Assembly: GCA_037954665.1 (NCBI GenBank)
Contig: JBBMOL010000046.1
Span: forward strand, 5,130,501-5,194,500
DNA from: Laguncularia racemosa
Taxonomy: Eukaryota > Streptophyta > Magnoliopsida > Myrtales > Combretaceae
Reading direction: 5' to 3'
DNA: 64,000 nucleotides
This document shows positions 1 to 12,800 of this stretch, piece by piece; the first letter of the stretch is position 1; each line of letters begins with the position of its first letter. Under the pieces are notes generated by a model, which searched no databases, had not been told where the DNA came from, and worked only from the letters and a program-made list of their open reading frames with translations. Made by a program: the position numbers and the translations under genes.

Positions 1-1262
1 CTAGCCAGTTTCACTACCTCATTTTTAACTCCTTCTAGGTAAAGAGATACTTGAGGCTCTTGTGATCTATGAATATTTTGCACTTCTTCTCATATAAGTA
101 ATATCTCTATAATTTGAGTGCAAATATCATAGCTACTAACTCTACATTATGTGTTGGGTAATTCTCCTCGTAGGGCTTCAATTGTCTAGAGGCATATGCT
201 ATCACTCTCTCCTTCTGCATCAATACACACTTAAGCCCTTGAATGGAAGCATCACTATACACTACTAATTCTTCACCACTAACAGGTAGGGTTAGCACTA
301 ATGTAGAAATTAGTCTCTCCTTTAGAGTTGTGAAGCTTGCTTCACATCTGTCATCCTATACAAACTTCACCCTCTTTTGAGTTAATTTGGTTGAAAGGGT
401 TGCCAGTTTGAAAAATCCTTTAACAAATCTTCTATAGTATCCTGCTAATCCTAAGAAACTTTTGATATCTGTTATCATCTTTGGTCTAGGTTATTCATTC
501 GCAGCCCTTATCTTCTCAAGATTTACTGCTAACTTGTCCTTACTGATCACATATCTAAAAAATGTTACTTACTTCAGCCAGAATTTACACTTCTTAAATT
601 TAACATACAGTTTCTCTACCTGTAGTCTACTCAACACTACCTTTAAGTGCTACTCATGATCTTCCTTACTCCTAGAGTAAATTAGAATGTCATCTATGAA
701 TACGATGATGAACTTATCTAAATATTCCCTGAATACCCAGTTCATTAAGTTCATGAAGGCTACTGGTGCATTTGTAAGTCCAAATGGCATTACTAGGAAC
801 TCATAATACCTATATTTAGCTTTGAACGCGATCTTCTAGATGTCTTCCTCCTTGATTCTCAGTTGATTGTATTTGGATCTCATGTTTATTTTTAAGAAAA
901 CTTGAGCCCCTTGCAACTAGTCAAACAAGTTGTCAATCATCAAGAGTGGGTATTTGTTTTTAATGATAACCTTATTTAACTCCTGGTAATCTATGCATAA
1001 CTGCATACTATTATCTTTGTTCTTCACAAATATTACAGGTGTACCCCAATGTGAGACACTTAGTTTGATGAACTTTTTGTCCAATAGTTCTTGTATCTAA
1101 TCCTTTAGTTCTTTCCGTTTTGTGGGTGCCATACGGTACGGGGCTTTGGATATGGGAGCTGTACCAGGCATTACATATATACCAAATTCAATTTCCCTTA
1201 TTGGGGGTAAACCTTGCAAATCTTTAAAAATTATCTTAAGCTATCACACTTCTATTAATGAC
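1..1262 (-). pseudogene. Ty3/gypsy pol relic (RT and RNase H), broken
   Basis: Reading the minus strand gives a recognisable gypsy polymerase. A segment before RT (PPIREIEFGIYVMPG) lies near 1170-1215. RT follows with KKFIKLSVSHWGTPV near 1050 and the catalytic block VFIDDILIYSR at about 674-703, in which both aspartates are kept. RNase H (VVYSDASIQG, then VIAYASRQLKPYEENYPTHN) lies at 107-298. Several in-frame stops interrupt RT, so it is dead. Integrase would lie beyond the left edge. Family assignment is from motif recognition. The layout (PBS and LTR at higher coordinates) matches the more complete element at 31409-41813. Confidence 0.88.
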
Positions 1263-1449
1263 ATGGTCAGTATAATTAAAGGAAAATATATATCTAAAAT
1301 CATCAGTTCCATTCACTACCCACTCTCATCATGTCTCATCATCTTACGGATTCAACACCTAATTCCTCTAAAGATCATGACTTACTTTCTACTATTTGAA
1401 ACTTATACCTATTGATCCCCACCTAATTCTAAGGATCATTAAACCTATG

Positions 1450-1460
1450 CTCTAATACCA
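1450..1460 (-). other. Primer binding site of the left gypsy element
   Basis: On the minus strand this reads TGGTATTAGAG, one change from TGGTATCAGAG, the usual sequence complementary to the 3' end of initiator methionine tRNA in plant LTR elements. It starts 8 bp inside the LTR edge at 1468. It fixes the element as minus-strand and the LTR at 1468-3349 as its 5' LTR. Confidence 0.75.
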
Positions 1461-1467
1461 CCTAAGT

Positions 1468-3349
1468 TGTAATGCCTTGGAACCTAGGAATGCTACGACC
1501 CACTACATGTCCTCATTATGTGAAGATACACAAGGGCTCAGATACTACAAATCTTTATCCTTTACATTCATATCCTCATAATGATAATTTAAAAATCCTT
1601 TGCTACATATAAGTGGTTAGAAAGATTTTTTATCCTTAAAAATAAATCATAACCAATCTCCTTAATTTATTACAGCAAAAGCATATAACATTCAAATACA
1701 ACAAAATCTCAAATCACTTAACAAGTCATCAAACATGTGTCTTTCCTTATTTTGACTACTAATCTTCATAGTAGATTTATTTTATATTCTCCTCATTATT
1801 TTGATCTTGATTTGTCTCCATTGGGTCTCATCATGTTCTACAATTTCTCCTACGGCACCTGTAATTAAAAAAAAGGGTTCCATAAGGGTGAGTTAATACC
1901 CAGCATTATGTATACCTATACAATACCCAGCATTGCATATACATACATACAAGCGCATGCCATGACAAAAAAAAAAAAAAACAATACATACATGATGCAA
2001 CATAATATTCATACACAATTTATTTATCTTTCACAACATTTAGCTAACACACAATCTCATCATCAAAGTCATCATACATCTTTACACATATCCACACAAT
2101 CCTTCTACAATATATATATATACAACAAAGGGCACTCCCCTTTCTCCATGAGTCTATTCGATACATAATAATAGTAAGTCTACAACAGTAGGTACTCTCA
2201 TTATCTATAAGTCCATAAGTCCTCTCACAACATCCTTCTATAACATGCACAACAACCTTTCACATACATGAGTCCTTTCACATTTTATCCGGATCATTTC
2301 GGTACATGACTCCACTAAGGACAATGTCACATACCAATCATTGGGGTGCCACCTCGAAAACACCAATCCACACTTGGTTTCTTAGACCCAACAGTTTACC
2401 ATCATATACGTAATCAATCTTATTCATTAGTCAACATTATTAAGTCCACACACATTTCTGAATTAACAAGTACAAGCAACACACATGGTATACATGTATT
2501 TAAATATGCAAAACTTGATTTCCTTACACTTTTATAGCCTCACAAATCCTCCTAATCTGTACATAATCTTAATTTCATGCTGTTAGAATTGTATCTCAAC
2601 AAAGTAAAATGAAATAGGATATGTTTCAAATTAACACGACCATGTAAGAGGCCGTGTAGAGTGGCATAGAGAAGTACATGGTTGTGCCAAAGGCTGTGTA
2701 TCTTTTTGTGAATTCTCTAAGTTGGACACACCCATGTACACAAGCATGTCAGTGATTGTGTACTATTCTATACACATTCGTATTTCAACATGGATAGGTA
2801 CACAGGCATGTACTTGGCTATGTATGTCACTATTCATCCCTAATTCCATTTCCAATTCACAAAATCTTCAATTCTTTCTAAACCTAAATCAAATCCAATA
2901 ATCCTAAACCTAATTATGCATTATTTTTCACAAATTATGCTAATTAGGTTTAAATTAACAGCTTATTGGATCGATTCATCTTAATGCTTGGATTCATGCC
3001 CTAAACCTTACATAACACAAATTATCCTGTAAGGGGTCCTAATGTATTAATTCCCACTTTACAATGTATACTTAAACAACGATCAATAGTCATTGATCGA
3101 TTCACTTACCTTGATCCAATAAGCTAGTAGTGGAACGTGGTCGTCTCTTTCTCTCTTAGGTCTCTAAAGAGTGCCTAGGGTTTTGTAGCAAATGAGGGAA
3201 AAAAAGTCACTTTAGGCCAGACAAGGCATATATACTTAGACCATGAATTGACCAAATTGCCCCTATCTTGTTATTTTAAATATTTACTAATGTTAATTAT
3301 ATGTACACATTTATATATAATTAATTATGTATTTACAACTAATTTTACA
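1468..3349 (-). mobile_element. 5' LTR of the left gypsy element, about 1.88 kb
   Basis: The LTR begins TGTAATGCC beside the PBS and probably ends TTTTACA at 3349, giving TGTA/TACA inverted ends. It shares its edge sequence and leader with the LTRs of the 31409-41813 element, so it belongs to the same or a close family (1882 bp against 1936 and 1915). It contains a cluster of degenerate palindromic motifs at 2630-2830. The partner LTR and TSD lie outside the window, so the 3349 boundary is inferred from comparison. Confidence 0.68.
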
Positions 3350-3982
3350 GTTTTAGGAATCATAACCTCAACCCATTGAAGTTAGTTGCTTCTAGGACAC
3401 ACCATCAAACTAGCTCTAAACTGACCATATATAATTCATATTTTAGAGACCTTGTGACCCAACAATCCTAGTTAAGTCAAGTTGGATCGAGCTTCTCCTC
3501 TATCTGTAATATTTGATCACTTTGTTATATTTGTTATGAGTCTGATTAATCTTTTATAATGTTTATTAAAAGTCAAATTTCTAAAGAAATTTAGATGTCA
3601 CTCTATAGAAAGTCATTGTTTTCCCATAACAATTTCTACTTTTTTTTCCCCTGTAATATCTTATTTTTGAACTACCCATTGAATTAGCTTGATTATGGTA
3701 ATAATTACATATTTTTATTAATCATCAAAACTTTGGAATATTCAAGACTACTTGTTCCTTTATTTATAGATCAACCTTACTTTAATTTTAATTATTTAAC
3801 TTAGATTGTGGTTAATAAGACTCTCAATTAAGACAAGTAGGAATCTAATCCATGATTTTAAGTTAATAAGGTCAAGTTAAGCTTTGTAGTTAGTTATAAG
3901 TGTAGCTCATTGATTGAAGTTTGAGTGCAACATAATTGTAATCTATTTGGCAAATTTAATGAAGGTGATTCGTATTGACTTT
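3350..3982. other. Unassigned AT-rich intergenic DNA
   Basis: No coding segment, RNA gene or repeat structure could be recognised here. It separates the left gypsy LTR from the first foldback element. Confidence 0.5.
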
Positions 3983-5751
3983 GGATAAAGGCATAAGAAG
4001 TGCTTGTACTTTTGGTTTTTGGCAATTTAATGCATAAACTTTTATTTTTTGTTATTTAGTGTTTATTTCTTAAATTTAGTTTCAATTTAGTATTTCTATT
4101 AATGAAGAAGGTAACAATCGTTACATTTTTTTTCTTTTGCATTTTGGTGCCTACAATTTAATTTTGATTGCATTTTGGTGTTTGTACCTTAGTTTTAATG
4201 AACTTTAGTGCTTGATCCCATATTAATTTGTGAAATATTTATTTTTCAATTTTTCTTATTAATAAATTGTTTCTAAAATTAAGAAAAAACATTTTTGTGT
4301 CAATAACTTCCACCGTGTACAACTTTTCAATGCAATAACAAACGTTATATTATTGGAAACCTCATAAGACGTATTTGTATTTGAAAATAAAATAAAGTAC
4401 ATGTTCTTTAACTGCTCAAATCAAGAAAATTTAAAATGGTCATAACTTGCAAAATAACTATCTTTTGGTTTGGAAATTCAAACTTTTTAACTCCTCGAAT
4501 AATAGGCTTCTACATATTATAATTGTTATGTCTTTTGTAGTATTCTGGTATTGATTTTTTAGACTTCAAGATTCCATAACTTGTAAACCTGACATTGTAT
4601 AACTATAAGCTTATAGCCGTTAGAAGGTTTGTGTTACAAGTTACTTAAAAATTGTTAGTTTAACTTAAAATTATACGATTCAAAATAGTCCTTTTTCTTA
4701 GGTAGACCTACTTGACTCTTAATTTTTGTATTTTCAAAAATCAATATGATTTTAAAATTATAATTATTACAAAATTTGATGAATTTACAATCATTATAAT
4801 TTTATAATTTATGATGCATTAAAAATTATAAAATTTGGAATACATTTGCAACTTATATGGACTATTATGAAAGATAAAAAGAGATACAAAAAACAAAACA
4901 ATTATGATAATGAAATATTAATAGAAGAAAATATTAGAGGAATTACCAAATTTTCCTTTAACAATTTTCTCTTTTTCCCCTAATAATAGTTTATTACTTA
5001 TAAAATATATAAAAAAAACCAAAGATTTAGATTAATATATAGCCAAAAAATGAATTATTTTTAATAGTGTGATTTTAAGTAACAATAGTTTTTTAAATAA
5101 CTTATAACTGATCTTTCCAACAGTTATATGATTGTAGTCATGTGATATTCAATTTGCAAGCTAAGGAATTATAAAGTTATAAAATCAGTATCTAGATACT
5201 ACTAAAAATATAACTAAATGTATATAATACATAGATGTATATGATTCGATAAGTCTAAAAATTCATGTTACAAGGTGAAATGTTACCTGATTTACAAATT
5301 ATAACTATTTTAAAATTATAGTTGGTTTATATAGTGCTAGAACTTTTCAAATAAAAGTAGATGTTAAGAGCTTTGAAACAATATGAGGTTGGCTAAAATA
5401 AGACATCTCATACACAAGTTATATACAATTGAAATTATTGCACATAAATAATTTTCTTTTAATTTTTAAAATAATATGTCAACTAAGAAAATTAAAATTA
5501 ATTTTTGATAAATTAATTAGTAAATAGACACTAAAATGCATCAAAACTAAAGTATAGACACTAGAATGCAATTAATAATAAAGTATAAACACCAAAATGC
5601 AAAAAATTGTAATAGATGCTAACTTTGCCATTAATAGAGGCACTAAATTGAAACCAAATTTAATAAATAAATACTAAATAATAAAAAATAAAGCTTAAAC
5701 ACTAGATTGCCAAAAACTAAAATTTGAGACACTTTTTATGCCATTATCTCC
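3983..5751. repeat. Foldback element, copy A (long imperfect inverted repeat)
   Basis: The left end (GATAAAGGCATAAGAAGTG) is repeated in reverse complement at the right end (GATAATGGCATAAAAAGTG). The match continues inward through most of the element. The left arm covers about 3983-4690, the right arm about 5050-5751, and the symmetry centre is near 4870. Examples are TTTGGCAATTTAATGCATAA against TTTGGCAATCTAGTGTTTAA, and ACAAGTTACTTAAAAATTG against ATAAGTTATTTAAAAAACT. There is no transposase ORF, so it is non-autonomous. Related copies lie at 25650-27025 and 58316-60420. I could not find a convincing TSD. Confidence 0.72.
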
Positions 5752-6889
5752 TATCTAGTAAATCTATATATATTGGTGATTGTTGGAATCATCAAGTCAT
5801 CGATAAAGTGAAAAAGGACACAATTTAACTAAAACAAGCTAATAAGTCCTCTTTATATTGAAACATATTACATATGATATGATAATTTATTGTGCCACTT
5901 GAAATAATTTTCATAATTTTGAAGTTTATTTATGGTAATAAACAACATTGGATTTTGTTAAAAAAAATTTGCAAATATATAGCTTAGAATTCTTAGCCTA
6001 GTGCAAATACCTAAAATGTAGCTTTAACACCTCACAATTTTTGAAAATATGTATATATTCACAAAGTGTTGCTAAAACCCAAAACTGTTGCTAAGGAACT
6101 ATAAATGACAATAATTTTGGGTAAGGCTAAAAATTCATGTATAAAAGTCGTTTCTAGTGTATAGATCTAAACAAGTCCACATCTAAAAATCCCAATATGT
6201 AATATAATTCATTTATTAGTCATGTTTGAAAACCTAAACCTGTAACCCAATCTATTTAATAAGTATGTCTTGTGTTTGAATTAAATCCGTTTATTGATTA
6301 AAAAAAATTATAAAATAAATATGTGATAGCTACCAGTTTCTATTTGAAAAATATGTTTCCAATGTCTTCTTTAATTTGCTTAGCTCATATTGATATTACA
6401 TTAAAAACTATAATAATGTTTGTAAAGATTTTTTTTATTTATATGCTAAATGTATATATAAGTTGAATGAAGAATTAATAATTTAAGAATCAACCATTAT
6501 TTTAGACTTTAAGTACTATGTGTCTAACTTAAATAAAAATTTATGGCATGATTGTTCTATGATTTAATCCACGACATTATATAACTAACTTAAACAAAGC
6601 TTAATTAATACATTCAATTTAGCTTTTATTAAGATCATCAAGTAGTTTCACCAATAAGGTTGGGGCTTAGTGAAGCATACTTAAGTGAATGTGCATACAA
6701 AAACAAAACTTGAAATTTATATGCTTCAATTAATGAAACAAACAGTGGAGTAGTAGTAGTGGACGAGAGAGAGAGCGATTGGGAAATAGAGAAGACACTA
6801 GAGTATTAAGCAAGTAAAGCATATGATCAAACAACAAATATTAGAATTCTTAATTTTCAATGGGTCTGCGAGTTAAAGTTAGATATGCA
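5752..6889. other. Unassigned AT-rich DNA
   Basis: No supported gene. There is a short GA-rich run near 6763-6776. The rest is low-complexity A/T sequence with stops in all frames. Confidence 0.45.
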
Positions 6890-7175
6890 TAAGGAACTTG
6901 TTTTTTAGACAGGTTCTTTGTGAATGCAAATTCTAGATTTACTCCATTGAAGAAATGATGTAAAAGATGATCTCAAATGTAGAAGGTTTTACTCTATAAA
7001 TGAATGTAACAATTGTAAAGTAACAATATTAATAAAGCTATTTATACTTCAACACCTATTCTAAATACTTTAACTATCTAACTAACAAATAACAAATCAA
7101 CAAATGTCACTTTGATTCAGTGCTATGTGTACATACACAAACTTTGTAATTACAAAACTACATGTATAAGTTAAT
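6890..7175 (-). mobile_element. Probable 3' LTR of a Ty1/copia relic
   Basis: It lies just downstream, in minus-strand sense, of the copia RNase H end and of a polypurine run (GAGGGAGGGATATTAAC, about 7169-7185). The sequence has the look of a short copia LTR, with a TATAAATAG box on the minus strand near 7035-7045 and a termination-like region after it. Exact ends are uncertain because no matching second LTR is present. Confidence 0.42.
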
Positions 7176-7527
7176 ATCCCTCCCTCAAGTTGGAGTCTCT
7201 TGAAGACCCAACTTATGAACTAAAAATTGAAGAAACTTCTCATTTAGGGGCTTAGTTAACAAATCCATAAGCTATATATATATGAAGTTCCTTAAGAAAT
7301 CATGTTGCAATATGTTCCTTGATGAAATGAACATTGATGCCAATATAATTGGTACATTCATGCAAACAGGGATTAGCAGCGACCAACAAAGCTAACTTAT
7401 TATCACAAAATAAATTAATTGATAATGAGACTAGAATACCAAGATTCCATAAGATGTAGGAAATCTAAAGGATCTCTTTGGTAGTAAGAGCCATGCTATG
7501 ATATTCGCCTCTAGAGTAGAAGTAGCA
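7176..7527 (-). pseudogene. Ty1/copia pol relic, C-terminal RNase H part
   Basis: The minus strand gives EYHSMALTTKEIL, then LFCDNKLALLVAANPCLHEC, then MDLLTKPLNEKFLQFLVHKL. These are the usual closing blocks of copia RNase H, ending in the 'ADIFTK' region. Stops and frameshifts break it. It is the continuation of 8923-9895; the two were separated by the 7528-8922 insertion, and the last five bases (7523-7527) are one copy of that insertion's TSD. Confidence 0.78.
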
Positions 7528-8927
7528 TGATAAGTGTTGACAAACACTTATAATTATTTAACTTTTATTTCATTTTGATCTATTTTATAGCATATTTGAT
7601 TAAATATTACACTTAATTTGCTTATATTTTGATTTAGGTTCTTAAAAGCAACTTTGGATTAAAGGAACAAATTTATGCAAGTTTTACACAAATTCACGCT
7701 AAAATGAACAAGTTGTGGATGTTGAAAGGAGTAACATAGTCACCAACACCAACATGCTCGTGTTGAGAGCTGTTTAAGGAGCAAATTGAAGGACCAAATA
7801 CATGAACATGCAAAGTAATTGTGCATATACACTCGTGTCAAAGCTAGTTTTAGATATTTGTGAAGATTTTTTGTCAAGAGATACATGAGCACTTACATAG
7901 TCATGTCACATGTGAATTCTACTTTCCCATTCTATCATAATTGCTGAAGATTACTTTCTTGGTTTGCAAATAATATTGAAGATGTCATTTCCTAACTTAT
8001 AAAGTTTCAATTTCCTAATTCATGAAGATTTAACTTTCTATTCTATAAAGATACAACTTTTCTTTTCAAGACACAATAGTTCATTATAAAAGGAGGTGCA
8101 AAGTCTAGTTAGATATAGATAAAATTATATAGAATTTTCAGTGTTAAAATTAGAGATAAAGTGTAGGATTTTAGTTTATAATTTTTATTGAATTTCTTAT
8201 GCTTGTTTTTATGAAGTATTTTTATGGTTTTTTTTTTTTAATTTCAATATCATGATAGTTTAATTTTTCCTTTAGTACTTGGGTATGGTGAATCCTAAAA
8301 TGAATTTGTAATTGGTGATTTTTATTTAATGAAGTTATTGTTATTCTTGTGATTTAGTTATATGTTCTTAATTTTTTTTCAAATTAATATTACTGGTATA
8401 TTAATTTGATATTTGATTTCATACATGGAGATTGAGAAGTCCTATGTTTGAATAGATTTAACATAATTTGGAGACATAAATCTTTCAGATTATGATCAAA
8501 CATAATAGAGGAATTCACATATCAAAAGTAATGTAATTCTAGGAATGTTCATTAAGAGAAGGTTTTAATTAATCAACTTAGGGTTAGGAATTAGTAGATT
8601 CGAGAAAGCTATTAGTTCAATTTAGGAATTCCCATGGTTCAAGAATACAATAATAGAATTGAATAATAATTAATTAATTACATTAATAGTTCTAGGAGAT
8701 TCAATATCTAGGTACATAATTTCATTAGTAGTTTTCTTGTTATTTCTTACTTGTTTACTTTAATTTGTTTAATCATTCAGTTTTGCAAATTAGATAATAA
8801 GTGAAAGGTTAATACTATCCATAGTCTTTATGGGATCGACACTTGATATTAATATCTGCTATATTATAAATTGATAAATACACTTGCCTATAGGACTAGT
8901 ATAGTGGATTGGACTGGGATCATAGCA
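7523..8927. mobile_element. Solo LTR S1 with 5-bp TSD, inside copia relic
   Basis: The insertion proper is 7528-8922 (1395 bp). It starts TGATAAG and ends GGGATCA, so the termini are TGAT/ATCA. It is flanked by direct repeats TAGCA at 7523-7527 and 8923-8927. Removing it and one TAGCA rejoins the copia RNase H (QPTVA joined to TSTLEANI). There is no PBS, PPT or coding region, as expected for a solo LTR. Its right end (CACTTGCCTATAGGAC) is the reverse complement of the left end of the 36896-38302 insertion, so the two are one family in opposite orientation. A motif cluster (CTCGTGTTGA and similar) lies near 7745-7900. Confidence 0.8.
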
Positions 8928-9895
8928 ACAGTAGGTTGCTTCATGGTATTATAAGAGATGAAGGCTAGTCCTAATAAAATGCAATACTTAGAAACATATT
9001 TTATATCCATGATGTATGTTCCACAATTAGAATTGGAATAGGCCTTCAAAGTATGGTCATTTGATGAAGGATTAAACAAAGCAAGGGATGCAATAACTTT
9101 GAGATAGTGAAGCATATCTAAAAGGGCATGTAAATGTGATACCCTAGGAGAAGACAAAAATTGACTCAATTTATGTACTACAAATGACAAATCAAGTCAA
9201 GTGGGAGTCAAACATAAGAGTTTGCCATTAAGTTGATGATAAAATGTTGGAATCTCGTGTTCATCTCCTAACTAATGATCAAGCTTGAATTAGATGGTAA
9301 AGGAAAATGTATCGGTTTAGTAGTAGTTAAGCCATCATCTTCAAAATCATCAAGAACATATTTTCTTTGATTTGGTAAAATGCCTTTTGATATGTGGCAA
9401 ATTTCATTACCCAAAAAGAATCAAGCAAAACCAAGATCCTCGATAGTAAAGGCTTTATCTAATCATTGCTTAAGGTCACTAAGAGAATCACCATTTGTAC
9501 TAGAGCACGTATTGTCAACATAAACAAGTACCACAATTAAACCTTTAGAACTACAATGAATAAACACAAAGTAGTCACTCTTAGACTGAACGTAGCCATG
9601 ATCAAGTAGAAATTTGGAAAGTTCTAAATTCCATTGACAAGACGCTTGCTTTAAACCATGAGGGGAACACTTCAAACGACATATTACATTGCATAACCAT
9701 ACAAAAAAGCATTATTAATATCAATCTAATATAAAGGCCAACTATAAGCCGATGCCACAACTGTTAGAATGTAGACTATACCTAGTTTTGCTCTCAATGA
9801 AAAGTTATCATAATAATCTTTACCTTCCACTTGAGTATAACATTTAGCCACAAGATGAACCTTATATCTTTTAACACTAACATCAAGGCAATATT
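8923..9895 (-). pseudogene. Ty1/copia pol relic, RT and start of RNase H
   Basis: Read on the minus strand, in order: VKRYKVHLVAKCYTQVEGKD near 9880-9820, GLKQASCQWNLELSKFLLDH (9600-9660), LIVVLVYVDNTCSS (about 9500-9545), then LGNEICHISKGILPNQRKYV (about 9350-9410), and finally RNase H with LSQFLSSPRVSHLHALLDML at 8888-9190. The RT catalytic box is YVDN instead of YVDD, which would abolish activity. Stops also interrupt it. The 5' part (gag, integrase, 5' LTR) is missing. Confidence 0.86.
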
Positions 9896-12800
9896 TAATG
9901 GTTTAGATACTAAACCTAAACCCAAGCATAAAGAGGTCCAAATTGGTATTGTGTTGTGTTGTGGTTGGTATGTTGGGTTCAAATTACTGGTCCTACTTTT
10001 AGGCTTTAGCAATAGTGATATATATATATATATATAAAGTCCTATCCTTGAGGATAGTCTTTGCGAAAGTTGGTGCTTAGCATAACCATCCAATCATGAA
10101 GTGAGGTTCTCATAAACGAATTTAGGGCTAGCTTCCTCTTGGGCTCTAGTTCAATTCCTTGAATTGAGATAGAGAGCCTACTGATCCCATTCTTTACTCA
10201 ATAGGACTAGCTATATAAAAAGTTAATACAAAAGTAAGGTGTGAATGATTGTCTTGTCTAAGGCTGACCGTACCTAGTGCTTTGCTTAGTTAATTATTTA
10301 CCTTAGCTTTAGAAGGTGAGAACGATGTTGTTAGAAGTTCGTGGTGTATGTCTTTTCTTATTCATCCAATAATATGGGGATATATTAAAAAAAAAAATAC
10401 ATGACAATTTTGGATTGAAGTTTGAAGATTCTATTTTAATTTTGTTTGAGTACACCCACTTTAAATTCTTCTTCTAAACACACCAAAGAAAAAAAAAAAG
10501 TCTCCTTCTAAATTTTGTAAAGAAAAGACATGGAATTAAAAAGAAAAAACCGTAAGCATTCCTTGTTTTTCTTAGTATTATTATATTGTTAATTATGGGA
10601 CAAGCCACAGTATAAGAAAGCAAGCCTTATTCTTTTTTCTTTCCCGGTAAAGCAAGGCTTATTCAAGCAAAGTACGCAAACATTTGTCATTAGATTAAAC
10701 AAACACTGATGTCGGTTTGGCTGTGGGCTCTAGCTAGCTGTCGCTTTTGGACGTGACTCGGCATCAAGATAGCTCCATTCAAAGACTATTTATATAACAT
10801 TGGAAATTTTCTTTAGGTGCGATGAACGTGCTATTGAATAACAAAAATCTCTTTCACCTAACATCACATTACGGAAGAATGAGAAATTATTTGAAATAAT
10901 CCCGAATGTACAAGTATAAGCTGCTTCTTACTAACTTTAGTAATTGGGATATTTTTATATTATGGCAAAAAAATAAAAAGAATATCTTTATTTATACCTT
11001 CAAATTAAGTGACGCATAATTTTATTTTATTTTTATCTATATATTTTTTTATAATAAGCGCTTCAAATGTCACATATGGTATTTTATAGCTAAATATAGA
11101 TTTAATCTTGAGAGTTCTATTTTCAGTATTTAGTGATGGGAAAAAAGTTTTAATTTACAGTGTTTTATTTTATTCTATAGAGAATTGATGTATGGACATG
11201 GATTGTAATTTTTATTTTTAAAAGCACTTGGTATTAACAAATGACAAATAATGACTTAAAAGACTTTGTATGACTCATCATTATCTTACATGATAATGAT
11301 ATGTGCTCCGGCCTCCGTGATTGCTTAGTTCAAGTTTTGTCTTTACTACCGAGACAGAAAATTGAGGGGCTTCGTTGTGCTGTGCTGTGGAGTGGAATAG
11401 ATAGGTGATTGCGGCTAAAGCAGTGAAAAGTAGTTTGTAAGTAAATAAGGACTCTCTTTCTTACTCAATAAAACCGTAACATAGGTATTCATAAACACCC
11501 AAACATTATACCAAACGAGACTTGGAGTTAAATTAAGTACAATAGGGCATCGAGCAAATGATAACTCAGTCGACATGGGGTTTTTGGTCAACTGAACCTA
11601 TGATTCTATCAACTGAATGGTTGAAAGATCTCCTAGTTGATCGACGGTGCTCCTCTTGTCCTCTATTGATTGATCTCGTCAAATTGCCCTAAAACCATTC
11701 CATATTAAATTTTATTTTATGAACGATTGCGCCGTATGCCCTGCGCTCCCATCCTACTCAACTCCAGCACATGCACGGTAACTAGCAAGTTTAACTACCA
11801 TGGTTTAGTTACACGATTCAAAAATATGAAGACATAGTTGATTTTCTTAAAAGAATATTAGCAGCTTATTTTACGTTGGAATTCTTATGTATTAGGCTAG
11901 GCCTGCAATATTAAGATAATCTGTCCATATAAGGATACATGCCATGTCCATGATAGATTATTGCCAATGTATGGTCTAGGTTTAGCCTTCAAGGTGAGTC
12001 CAAAAAAGGGATGGGATATTTGACAAAATAAAGTGAAGAACTAACGGTTCTTATCTAAAGTAAACTACAACAATTCCCTTACCTCACCTTATCTAGAAAA
12101 TCTGGCTGCTTCTGTTTTTTTCCCTCCCAAAGAAGGCGTGGCTGCCCAAAGGTCAGTTTTCGATATGATCTTACTTTAGCATTATTATTTGAAAACTGAA
12201 TAATAATAATGTTATCATAGACCGACAATTTTATCTTTATCCTCCATTTGTATATATATACATTTTTAAGTATGAAGATGAGGAGATCTAATTGATGGTA
12301 TGACATGCGTATGGTGTAAGTTTTATACTTTATGTGGCCTCAGAGAGATAAAGCATGCTACAGGGTTTTTCTTCGAAACCATTTTCATTTTTCCATTTGT
12401 ATATAAAGGTTCATACAGGCTCTGTCCACTTCCTAGAATCTTTTAGGAGTGTCTAGACATAACGAACCTTGGCTGGTGAAAGTAATTGGATAAGAATAAG
12501 TAGGAGTAGATCTTAATTATTAAATAGGACAAAAGTCAGTTGTCCCTCTATGAAGGCCTTTTGTATATAAATGGATTCTTTTCTCATTTGAGAAGAATTC
12601 AATATACTTAAGATTATTTATTACAATCATATATTTTACACGTAATAAATTGATTACTTATTTTATATGTGAATATGTTATCATGAATTATGTCCACTTA
12701 TCATTATTAGAACACCCGATATCTATCAAATAAGATAAGTGTTATAAGCTTAATTAGTATCTTTGTCTAGATTCTATTCAATCATATATTTTATTATATT

